64,000 nucleotides of DNA from Akanthomyces muscarius (Eukaryota; Ascomycota; Sordariomycetes; Hypocreales; Cordycipitaceae), in assembly GCF_028009165.1 (NCBI RefSeq), contig NW_026611616.1, positions 1 to 64,000 of the forward strand, read 5' to 3'. The notes beneath the pieces were generated by a model. That model did not search any database. It saw only the letters and a program-made list of their open reading frames with translations, and was not told where the DNA came from. A program made the translations under genes and the position numbers. Shown one piece after another: positions 28,722 through 40,635 of this stretch. Numbering within the stretch: position 1 is the stretch's first letter; each line of letters begins with the position of its first letter.

Positions 28722-30182
28722 CTCGGTTCGCTCGTGCTGCGGTTCCAGTGCAGGCTCGAGCCTATCTCGGATCCACTGTGTCATTTCCTGTATGGAAAAG
28801 CAGTCCCGGTCTACATCAGGCGACTGCTGATGGGGCTCTTGACCTATATGCTCCGTCAGCTCTGCAGATATGTTGGTATGTAGAGGATACATACAAGCGC
28901 AGCGACCAGACAGCATCTCTTGGAATATGCGCAGGTAGGCATCGGATTGACGTGAGAGAAAGGTACGACCGGCGGTAGACTCAGCCGACTCAATGGCGGC
29001 AACAATCTCATCAAGAGGATGGGGAGCAACGGATGATGCTGACCCAGCTTCAGTGGGTAGTGCGTGCTGAGGTCCGTCTGGAGAGGACAAAGTCTCGACG
29101 CACGGCGTAGAATCGTCCCCAACATACCCCTCCACACTGAGATCCCAACTCTCATCCGACACAAACAAGCCGGACTCATCTCTCGCACTGCATTCTGGCT
29201 CAGAATGGTTGTCTTGGTGCTCACCCGCGCAGTCGCTGACCGTCTCGTTCACGTTTTTCGTCTCGTCGGCGGCGGACGGGTGGTCGCGTTCTTCCTCGTC
29301 ATTCTCTGCGGTGGTACCAAAAAAGGTCTCGCCCGTCGACACAACAATCACCGATCGTACAAGCGTGGCGTCCGCTCCATTAGCTTCCTCTGCAGTGTGC
29401 TCATCGCCCGGGTCGGGCGGGTCGGCCGCTGTGGGGAAGGTCGCACTTGTCGATTCGACTGGCGGTTCAATCGGAGCGGGTGACAGGATACGCACTTGAC
29501 TCTGGGGTGTGTTTGCCTCGTCGATGTGCTCCTGCCAGCGCGTAATGCGCTGCCTGGCCCTGTGTTGCTGGACTCGACGGGTGGAGGAAGATGTTTTGGT
29601 CGCCGACAGTGTAGGTGGAGCGTCTTCACCTCGCTTATCCGGGATAGAGACACTGCCAGTAGCAGGCCGTAGAGCAAGGCAAACAGGTGCGCTCTTCACC
29701 GTTGTTTTCTCGTGCTCTCTTGAGACTTTCGTTGTTTGGTCTGAGAGGAAGGCGTTCGGCGTAGGGCTCTTGCGCTCACGGAGGTTGTATCGTTGCTCGG
29801 GTGCTGTCAGACATGGTGGACTCTGCCTCGTCAAGTCAGGTGCTTCAACGCGGCCTAAAGCAGCACTATGAAGACCATATGTCTCGCATGACTTTTGAAG
29901 TTGATCCTTCGAACGGCTTTGTTGGTCTTGCCGTTGACCATCGTCGGTGTCTAGGACATTGTCTTGTCCGGCATGTGTTGACGCCGCGTTGTCTCTGATC
30001 TGCTCTTCAGCATGATCGACTGTGTCTATAATGCTGATGGCAGGTTCTTGCGCCACCTCGGCAATGGTTTGGTCTCGTCTTGCTTGGGTGGCGGCTTGTC
30101 GTCGACGGAGTGACCGCTGTCTCTCCAATTCCCGCCGAAGTTGTTGCTCTTCGGAGGTGAGACTCACTTTTCGCCGCGTCAT
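28689..30182 (-). pseudogene. Large unrecognised gene, 5' part truncated by the solo LTR
   Basis: 497 residues from ATG at 30182; the last ten residues and the stop lie inside the LTR, so the native sequence ends at 28722. The N-terminus (residues 1-45) is highly charged and probably a coiled coil. The rest is low-complexity, Ser/Thr/Glu-rich and probably disordered, with a small ordered patch near 410-480. The frame continues exactly across the insertion site. If still expressed, it would yield a truncated, mostly disordered protein. Confidence 0.75.
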
Positions 30183-31144
30183 GGCAATCCTTCAAATCAC
30201 GTAGTTGGGTACCTGTATACACGTTTTATTTTCAAACTTGGTTATTATTATAGCAAGAGAGCATAGAGATAGCTGTGTTGGGTCCTATTGCAACCGCATC
30301 CTTCTATCTAGGGTAGAGCCCCTGGGCGCAGACAGGAAAGAATGTGCGACGACACCACCGCTTGGCCATTGTTGTCTCTTTCCACCCCCTATTCTGCGCC
30401 TGTACACTCGCCGTACAAAGAACGAGCGGGTGCAGTGTGGTAACGCGTCGCAGTTGAACAGATCATCTCTTCTTTGTTTACACATGGCCGTCACAATCAC
30501 ACGAGGCTGAGCTATGGACAAGGGGTCCGACCGAGCATTTCGACCAACGGGAGGTACTGTGGCTTTGACAGGGGTACCGACCATCCATTTCCATGGTCTG
30601 CATTGGCTGCCTTGCCCTTGGTGGGGAAAACGCGCTCGTTAGGAGCCGGGATGTGTAACGCTGCGGCCCGTGCCGTATCGCAGCTTGATATCTGCGTCGT
30701 CTCGAGCCAGATCTGCTTCTGCTCCATCCTACCGCACGTTAACAGGAAGATGGCATGCGCAATCCGGAATACCACTGATTTGCAGTCTAAAATCTTCGTA
30801 GAGCCGACCAAAATGTCCATTACAATCTGCTACAGTCAGCTATCAACTTTTTAGAGCGTGCATCCTTACCGCCCGTTCGCTGTTCCCACCTCTTGCTCTT
30901 ACTCTTGCTAGTCACTTCACTTTTTTTTCTGCCAAGTTTTTTTCTATTTGCTATCCAACTGTCTAACCCGACCCCAAACCGCCCCCTAATCTAAGTAACC
31001 CTAAGCTCATGACAAAAACGCCACATTGATTTCCAGTAGTACAAAATTTTCAAAGAATCATCCAACCCCAAGCGAATACCACCAAATCTTTTCCGGAATA
31101 ATCGATTAAGAAAAAGTCTTAGAACTTGCACCCAACGCCTGCGG
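30183..31144. other. Intergenic region upstream of the LTR-split gene
   Basis: No recognisable gene. A degenerate telomere-like patch (CTAACCC, CCCCCTAATC, TAACCCTAAG) lies at about 30961-31005. The promoter of the split gene and the 3' UTR of the DUF3638 gene should be here. Confidence 0.5.
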
Positions 31145-34100
31145 TTATACTATTTTACCCGTTTCGTCAAAATCCGCCTCCGTGAGTAGCTCCCCGGCAA
31201 GGATCCTGCCCCAGTGAGTCTTGTCAATTTCCTGGCAATCGCGACGCAGAACCATCAAGAGAGTTTTGAGACTTTTGACAGGACTCTTGCTAAACGTTGC
31301 CCGGCGATCATTGCCAGCATTTATTTCAGCTGATGCCAAGAGAATAAAGCCATCTGCTTCCGCGACATCATCTCCCGACGGTGGCCTCCAAGCTAGGCTC
31401 AACATCTCACAGGTGTTTTTGTAACCCTCATAGCTCGAAAAGTAGAGCTGCCCGGCAAACAAGTTCAGCTGCAGTCGCAGGTGGTCCGGCAGGTCCCAGA
31501 TCGCAGGCAGCTCCGGCACTGTGTACAGCCTCAAAGCGTCCAGTGGCTTCAAGGCCAAGCTCGCCCGGGGAGTATAAATATGCAGATTCACGGTCTTGGA
31601 TACCATAATTCGCGGCACAAGCTCATGTGCCTCGTGGGGGCTGATGATGACTGCCCTCGTTTCCTCCGTAGTACACGAGCTCGTGAGGACCCATTGAATA
31701 GGTCGTTGGTAGGAGTCGCCAGCGCCCGGCAACTTCTTTTGCGAAGCATCCATCTTGACTGTTCGTGCAAAATCGGTAGTTGCGAGGAGAGAGCCAGGAA
31801 ACTGGGTCAGGTTGATCGTGTCGGCCACGCTCGTATCGGAGAGTGCAAGGAAGGCCGGAGAGAAAGGTGACCTTTCGCGTATTGTGCCGTCGCGAATAAA
31901 GTCGATGAGGTCTTGATGGATCTCGTGCTTTTCCGGGACAGTTGGTTCCGGCCGCTGAACTTCGCGCTCTTGCTCAATCTCGGGCGCCAACTTCTTCTCC
32001 TGTTCTTCTTGAAGAACGGCCGAATAAGCGTTTGACACACCGAAGTCTTCACATCGAGACTGAATGGCAGTCAATGCCTCGTTTCCTTCGCTTTCTAAAC
32101 TCGATCGCCCAAATTGCAACTTCGATTGTTTTGCAGCGTTGTGGGTAGTCGGCTGATATCGGTACTCTATCGTCCGCGCTTCTTCCTCAAGAAATTCTTC
32201 GGCCTGATCTTGGGACATGTTGATACCCGTGGGATTCTTGCATTTCGCCCATATTTTCTTCTGTCGCTCGAATCGGGACCCCTGAATAGCCCACAGAGGC
32301 ATCACTCGTTGCAGGTCAGCATGTGTCTCGTAGATGGACCACCGTAAAACTTCGTCGACGGTAATTTCATCGTTTGGCGCGTTACACACTGCCTGATTGA
32401 CACGTAACTGCATTTCATGCGACAGACAAAACACAACAGACTGGCCGTTTCCAAGCTTACGCATTCTCATACAAGCTTGAACGAGCCCATCCTTTGTGAG
32501 ACCTGGGCCCAATGTGACTGCGGCCCTGTAGTATTCGGGAAGCTGAAGGTCGGTCCCGCGAGTATGGGCTTGATCAAGGAAGACAAGGCATCGATCAAGC
32601 TGATCGCCGTATGGCGAGGTCCACAGGCTCTCAACCGTTCCTTTCCGATCAATGACGCAAATGTCGTCGTGATCGTTAAAATAAACAACGGCCTCTTGCT
32701 GATGACCCTCGGGTAGAAGCTCTAGCCACTTTATCGCAACTTCAACGTTTGTGAGCTCTAGAACCTGGGCACCGACATCAAGAATAACGTGCATTCCGTT
32801 TTCAATGTCCGCCACAAAAGTAAATAAATTGTCGATGAAAGAATACTCATCTCGACCTGCCGTGATCCCGTGAGCGGGTGACTTCAGTAGGTGGACCTTA
32901 TTCTCCCCTCGTAGCAGGTTTTCGAGAACCAGTGCGTTTGTGTGAGTCTGCTCTTCGATGTCAAGCTGCTTCACGTCGAGTGGAAGGACGTGGCGAGAGT
33001 CATTGGTCCCGCTGAAACCCGTGGTAGGGTAGCGCTTTTGCTGCCCGAGGTCCCAGCCCGACGCCGAAAGCTTGTGTGAAAATTCTTTCATCTCTTTCGA
33101 GAACACAAGATGTGAGAGAAAGTAATCGATAGCACCTTTGGCATAGCGAAGTGGCGGGAAGACCTGCTGGATGACCTGGCCGATATCTTTGATATTGACA
33201 CCGCCCAGTCTTCGAAACGCACCAGGTAGTTCTGGAGCGTCTCTTACCCACTCCTGATACTCAATGTCGGCCTGATCGGATCTCATCAAGTGGTCGAAAG
33301 CGGCCAGCAGTTCCTCATCTGACAGGCCTTTGTAGTAGTAACTGAAACAAGTCAACAGGATCACTACGTCGGGATGACTGAATTCAGACCTAGGTGACGG
33401 GCTGTCTTTCGCTCGGTAGGGAACAGCCAGTTTCGTATTTGGAAGACGGCTGTCGTCCAGGCCATAGTTGACTCTCCACCTCTTTTGCTTCAGCGCGAAC
33501 ATGAGCACTCGTCCGGCAATCAGGCCTCGAACAAGAAGAAGTGGTCCCTTTATTGCCTCAGTAAAAAAACAAGATTCTTCTACCGCAGAAATCTGATGTT
33601 CGGAAAGCTCAGCTGAGAAGATATAGTCAAAAATTGCTGCCCGCATAACGCTGTCTTGCCGTGCGATGGGAAGGCCGGGGAGACCTGTATCGCAAATTTG
33701 TTGCGTAAGACGTCGAAGGAGAAGCATGGCCCCATCGTCTCGCAAGATGCGCATTCTGGGGAAACGGCCAGCAACATTGTGAGTAACCTCCACGGATTCC
33801 GGGGAATGCTTCTGCACAGAAATCATAATCGAGGTGACAATACGCAGAACTCTCTGCAAAGTGGTCCAGCGCTCTGGGCTCAGCTCAATTGGTCGCTGCA
33901 CACCCATTGTATATATAAGCTCAAATTTGGGACTGAAATTTTCATCGCTCTCGTCCACAATATCGCGCGCGCATGACTCAAATTCGTGGTACAAGCCTAG
34001 CAGCGCCGCGCCCGCATCTTTGCGATCTTCCAAAGATTGGTATTCGATAGCCATGAGTTTGAAAGAGAGAAGATGCTCTGGCTGGCAAAGCACCACTCCA

Positions 34101-37100
34101 CCGTGCGCCCGACACTGCTTGTACAGATTCGCCAGATCTCTTACTTGATGGCTGGTCAATCTCAGAGACCGATTGAATGGTATGTAATAAATTCGTCGAC
34201 TTAAGAGACCCCCAAGTTTTGAGACCAGGGTTCGGGACAGCTCTTTGGCCTGCGGCTTGGCCACGATGACGCGTACGAGTTTGTAGCCATCCGCAAGACA
34301 CGCCGCAATCATCGGGACAATCACAGATGACTTGCCTTCACCCATGTTCAACTGCATGACAGCGTTTCCTCCGGATGGTCTGTCTCGCATCTGCGAAGCA
34401 ATCTCTTCTTGAACCTCTCGAATCATAATACCGCTTTCAATCTCGAGAATCAAAGATTCTGGGCTGTCCAGCGGACTCCAGTTGCTGTGACCCGAGTTTA
34501 ACAGTTCCTTGATGAGATCTGTAGAACTAGTCATTCGAACTAATCGACAAGCCTGCTGAAGTTTGGTGATGGCAATACCCTGTAAAACAAGGGCTTTTTG
34601 CCATGAATTTGACAGTTGCCGCCATGGTGCGACGGCCAAATTTCCTAAGACGATCGAAACAGACATCCGCGGAGCCATGAACGTAGCTAGAGTTTTGAAT
34701 ACGTACGAAGACATAGATCCAGCGTCATATCGTCGTTGTAGACTCATGCGAATGCCGGTGTGCAAGGCGGAATAAATTCTATCCACTTCGTCTTGACACC
34801 GTTGTACGTTGTCCGCCAACGGTCCCTGCATACTAGAAATTTCAAGTCTCAATGAGCTTGATGCTGAGCGTCTTTTCAAAGCCTCCAGGCTCTTTTCTAG
34901 CTCCAGCACATATTTTTGTGTATATGGGTATTCTGAACTGGCTGTGGTGTTTAGCTGGTTGAGCAATGCTCCTAGATTGGCACCAGATACAGCCGAGAAA
35001 AGGGGCTTGCACAAGTCCAAGGTAGTCCCTTCAACAGAAGAGAGCGTGAAGTCGGAAAGAGAGAATACATCACCCGTGTCAATATACGGCTGTGTGTTTC
35101 GAGTCCGCCAGATTGGCTCCGCAGGGGCGCTCTTGGTCAGCAATGGGGTTTTCGTGATTGAATATGACTCTAGGGCGGCAGCTATATTGCATAAATATTG
35201 GTAGAAACAATGGTTTTCAAACCACAACTTCCATTTTTGCTGGATCGAAGCAATTGCCGAACGTGTGTCGAAGTACACCCCCGCATCTGTTAAATCTGGT
35301 GTTTCACAGAGCCACTGGCTTGCCATTGCGTCTGCGAAGTGACCGATGGCTGAATGTCTCCGAGCGATGAAGAGATTGCGCCGCCTTTCGTGCAAGTCTG
35401 CATCAGTCTCATCTTCATTACGAAGCAAGCTGAATTCGGGACAATCCACAAAATCGTAACCGTTCTCTTCGGCAGTGTTTACCAGGTAGGATCGATCCAC
35501 AGTGCAGCCCTCTGGGAGGCTAAAGTGACTCGCGAGTGGGATTTTGATATTTTTGAGTGCCATGATCTGACTGCCTTCTTCGTGTTTAGATGACACGTTA
35601 CTCTTGAAGATGGCAACCAAAATTTGGAGTATTGAGGTATTCCCAGAGGTAGCGTATGCAAGCGTGGATAGAAAGAACAACAGTTGGAACAAACTGATTT
35701 GCGACGGCCGTGTAAACAACTGGTGCAGCTGACACCAGTGGCGCTGGAGGATATCGCTCTGGTCTTTCAGCCATTTGGAGTCGTATCCCAAGTCATTCGA
35801 GGTCATTTCTCCGCTTGGCCCAAGAACAGTACCATGGAGATAATTCCATAGGGTGCTCGCAGGGTTCAAGCTCAGAGTTTCAAGGAGTTCGGTTTGTGGT
35901 CGAAACAGCATATGCGCAATGCTGAATACTCGTTCAGATCTGACCGAAAATTGAAGAGCGTCACGGCTGTCGTAGATGACATCATTCTCCGCTAAACGAT
36001 TTTCGGCGCCGAAGCCGAAAGTCTGAAAGCTGGATGCTCTAATCATCTGTCGTTTTCCTAGTCTAGGATTGACATGATCTAGTTGAGGGAGTTTAGTGAA
36101 TGACGAAGGATAAAACAACGCTGTCGCGGATGCTTGGCCAAAGATGGCCTGGACTTCTTCGTAAAACGAGTTGTCTTGACACAAATAACCCAACGTCTCA
36201 TCCCAGGTAACAGATTCCATGCATTTTAGCTCCGGAGGATAGAACTTCCTCGCTGGGGAGAGTTTTGCAATTTTTTGCAGTTTTAGGCTATCCCAAGATG
36301 AGAGAAACTCAATGATCGAAGAGCAGCGGAGCGAAGAAGAAACAGCGCCTGCTCTGTGCCGGTTCGTCCCGTGAGCCCATCCGGTAAGCACGAAGAGGTA
36401 AGCGCATGCAGGTAGCAAATCACAAGCTTGCTCTGAAGGCTCCCGTTGTCTACCAGACGCTGCAGTAGGGTGTCGATCTCGTACAAATGAACTTTCCGTG
36501 AAGTTCCAGGAGGTATGAAAACCCGGGTATGTTTCGTTTCAGCATCCCAAGACCATGTTGGATCGCCATCTGGGATGAGGACTTTTCGTTGACCGAGGTC
36601 ACTTTTCAAAACAAGTTTGCTATCCAATCCAACAAAGCAGTTAATTCTGGTAGTAGAGTCGATGTACATCCCACGGAATTGACGCGACTGGACTTTGGTA
36701 GAATCAGGCTCCATATAGAAGTCCAATTTGAGACGCGCCATCTCAATAGCGACAGAGCCTGACCTCTTGTCTAGTATGAAATGCAGATGATGCTTCTCTT
36801 CCAAGGGCTTCAGCATGCTGGAGAAGTACTTCACCGACTCTGTTTGAGTACCAATGAGCACCCGTCCATATTTACGTCCAAGAACCCAGTCACTTCCTTC
36901 GCGTCGCAGAATCCAGTTGCATTCCGGTGATGCTCCCCAAGGAGCATTCTTGTCACGAAACTCAATACTTTGTGAGCTTCTGGAGTACCAGTGAACATGA
37001 TTGCTCACGAAAGAATCCGGTAGATCATGCGTAAAGACTCGAGCCGGAATGAGATCGTATAGCTGTGAATCAGACTTAGCTACGACAAGCGTGTCGTTGT

Positions 37101-40100
37101 TCGCGGTATTGCTCAAACCAAAAAATAGTGCATATCCATGATGCAGATTTTTCGACGAGAAGGCCATTCCAGGTATGTTGGTTGGCAGAATCTCCAGTGC
37201 AGCCTTGCCAAAAAGCGTTGCGTAAGTCGGATGTTGCTGGTACGGCGTTGGCAAACGGGACAAAGGGAGACCGTTCACCAACAGTTCTCCGGTAAGAAGA
37301 TTGTATTGAACACGTAGCGGAATGTCTTCCTCGCTTGTTGAAGTCGAGGCAAGCAGCCAATGCTCATGTTTGCTCGACCATGTGCTCCAAGCTGCACCAC
37401 CAGGGTAGCCAGCCCAAGTCTTGCGCAGCGCCATATCGAGCGATGGGCTGTTCTCTAAAGCAATAGAATTTTTGAGAAGATTACGCGCCTTGAATAATGT
37501 TCTTTTCAAGCGGATAGATTCAGTATCTGAGCTTGAGTCTCCCACGGAGGCGTCATATGCAATAATGGACGATTCGAGAAGCACCGCAGCTTGTGACGAA
37601 GATTCAAGGATATTGTGCAGATGACACTCATCAACGTCAAAGGAAGCGACGCAAATTTGTGCAATGGAAAGCACTTTTGAAAGAAGCGCATTTCGAAGCT
37701 CTCCATTCTCTGAGCCTTTTACCCTTTCCTTCAGTAGTGCTAGCCAATGTGCAGCTACCTGTCGACAAGCGGCCAAGAATAGAAGGCCTTTTGAAGAGAC
37801 GGCAGCCGTCGGGGAAAGTGACAGCAGCCTTGAAGCCAAAAGGACCAGACAATCCAACGCATGGTAGGCTTCCCAATTCTCACTTGTTCTTCCCAATGAA
37901 GCATCAAGGCCCTTCAGAAAAGCAAGAGCAAATGCCTCATCATTGAGCGGCCAGTGCCCCGCTCTGTAGATACCATCTTTGCTGGGCGGTCCAGCTTGCT
38001 GGCTTGCTTGAAGTATCATAAGAACGACGTCGGGGTTTGTAAAATTGATTATCGGCATGTGCAGTTGCGCCAAGATGTTAAGCCATTGGATACGATATCC
38101 ACAAGGCAAGACTGCCAAGGCTTTAAACTCCTCCAGTGAGAGATACTCCGGGCACTCTGATTGTTGCGATATGGCATGATTTGCTGTCATGCCATTTGGA
38201 TTCTGGTGCGGACGGATTATAAACTGCTGCAGGCTGCTGCATGGCTTCGAAAGTTGATATGTGCATTCAGTGGACAGGATCTGTGTCTCAGCAAACGGGA
38301 CCACCCATTTGGAGGCAATTTGGTCGTAGTATTTATAACGCAGGCCATTTTCCAGTAGAATATCGTCTTCTGATACAGTTTGAAGTGATTGCATTTTTCT
38401 GTGAGTTCTCTGGTTTGATTTGGCTATTGAGGCCAGAGTAAATCGGCCGCATGAACTTGAGCTTGTGAAATCGCGGGCCATGTACCTATACAAGTACTCT
38501 TCCGGAGCGGCTTCGGTCGAATCGGGCTGTTGAAATTGCAAAACGGTCAAGACGACAAATGCAGTAGCATCACGCCATATACTAAACGCGTGAGGAACGT
38601 GCAATTCGAAGACCACATTCTGTGCCAGCTCGGGGGCGTCTGGAAGCGGCCACTCGTGCACGGTGATACTGATGGCTTCGGCTTGTTTTCGGAGTCTGCA
38701 CTTCTGGCAGTTGTTATCATGATTGGTGAATGTAACGCCGTTTCTCCGATTGTAGCCTGTGTAATATTCGCATTGGCGCTGTTGACTCTGCTGCATGAGA
38801 GTCCTGTATTGCGCACTCTTTTGCTGGAACTCCGCGATTTTGGCTTGTCTTTCGCGTTGCGCCCGAGCCTCGATAGTGGTCTTGACGCTCTGATGATGAG
38901 CTGATGATAAAAAGAATTTGACACCAAAGGACTTCGGCTGGCCAAAAGAGTGGAAGATCGAAGGCGTTGCTCGTCGCAGGGCAGAGCTGTGACGGTCTTG
39001 CATGTACGTCTCGGCGCGATGGAGCCGCTCCATCTGGGACTTAGATGGTAAGATGAGCGACTGAAGGATATCAATTGGCATTTGGTGTGTATATTCCATT
39101 AGGAGAGGTTGAGATTTGCAGACGGATTTATCACAGGCGACCCAGAGTTCCAGAATGGTGAGAACCATCAGAGAGATGGACCTAGGGCTGTGACAATAAT
39201 GGTTCAGTGCGGAAGAGTGATATGCTTCCATCAATTTGAACAAGGCTGATGGAGTTGCCTCCTTGTCCAAATGCAATGAAGTCCATGTATCCAAGTAGAC
39301 GGCAACCCAGGCTTCAAAAGCGAAAAGGTCAACGACAGCGCCGTCGCCAGTCTGACGAAAAGCAGGATCAGGGAGACTTGATGATGTCCATTCCGGCACT
39401 GACCAAGTTGGCGTGAATGACCCGTCATTCACAATTGGTTTACGCAAGCCCAAGGATTCAATAAACTTGTCCAGAGCGGGAAGCTTGATACGCGTGTCGC
39501 GGTCGAGCAACTTGGAGGGAATGAGCTTGATGTCTTGCGGTGGGTCCGCCTGCTGGTTAGTTGCCTCCCATGACTGCTCCATTGACAAGACTGCGGCAGC
39601 AACGACTGACTCCACTGACTGTAACCACGGCCTGCTCGAAGTCCTCTCCATCTTCTGCAAGCGACCGGAGATTTTGGCTACCATACAGTAGATGACCTCG
39701 CGGGGAAGTGATCGCGGCAGAGCCGCAGCCAAGATTTGCGCCATGAAGAAGACCATAAATTGTTTGTAGAGAGCGTCATCATGGTGGCGCGAGAGAATAG
39801 TCTGAATAGCGACACGTGTAAGCAGCCAGGATGGAGAGCGTCTCCAGGGCAGCCGCGCATCTTGCCAGTTGACTTGCTCTCGAGTGTTCTTTGCGAGGAC
39901 GGGCACTTGTACCACATCACCCTTTGTGCGAAGGATGGTGGCAAGGAAGTCGGTGACGATGCTGGGATTGTTGGTGTCGCGCTCTTCAATTTGATCATGC
40001 CTAGATTTCCTCGCGCGCGGCCTCATTTCGGCGACCTGCTGCCGATTCATCTTGTCAATGGCGGCGGCGAGCGCTGCATGGATGTCATCGTTGTGAAAAA

Positions 40101-40635
40101 CTGATAGAGCGAACGAGACCGCGGAGGCAGGGAAACGGCGTCGGAGACGGCCTTCGGTACTCATGACGGCTTGGTTGGTAGGACTGAGCTCAAAGAATTC
40201 AAACACGATAGTCTTGTCTTCGCGGCTCACAAGAATGGCAGCGTTCTGGGCATGGACGTGAAGAGGAAGATAGCCACCTAGAAACAGTTCATTAGTTACG
40301 CCCAATGACGGTATCGATTTTGCGAGAGGGGGACAAAGTATACCATCTTTGCATAGATTTCCAAATGCCTGTTGAAGTTTTTCCTGTGAGAGGTCTTTGA
40401 GGGTATAGAGCTGGAGCACGGCTTGATGTGCTTTTTCCACGGCGGGCGTCTCATCAGGCGCGACATGGGCGGAGAAGGAAGCGAGTGCATCGCCAGCCAG
40501 CTTGAGAAGGGTAAGTTCATTTGAGAAGGTGACTTCATCATCGTCTTCAGCGGCCTGAGGGACTTTGGGTGGGAGGAAAACATGGTGAATGATGCTCTCA
40601 ATCCCCTGTTTGGAGATGGTGGGCGTCGGAGGCAT
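31145..40635 (-). CDS. DUF6606/DUF3638/DUF3645 giant protein, one apparent frameshift
   Basis: About 3,160 residues from ATG at 40635 (M followed by PPTPTISKQ), read to TAA at 31145, with one frame change near 36290-36312. The N-terminus is the DUF6606 domain. The second half holds DUF3638, with Walker-A-like MGEGKSSVI, and DUF3645 (FSGTNDSRHVLPLD). Fungal databases usually label such proteins ubiquitinyl hydrolase; the activity is not shown by the sequence and the motifs look more like a NTPase/helicase fold. Both sides of the shift match the family continuously (LTGRTGTEQAL, then IAKLSPARKFYP), and about 32 nt separate them, too few for an intron. A 1-nt indel (mutation or sequencing error) is therefore likely. 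Otherwise the length is normal for the family. Confidence 0.85.
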
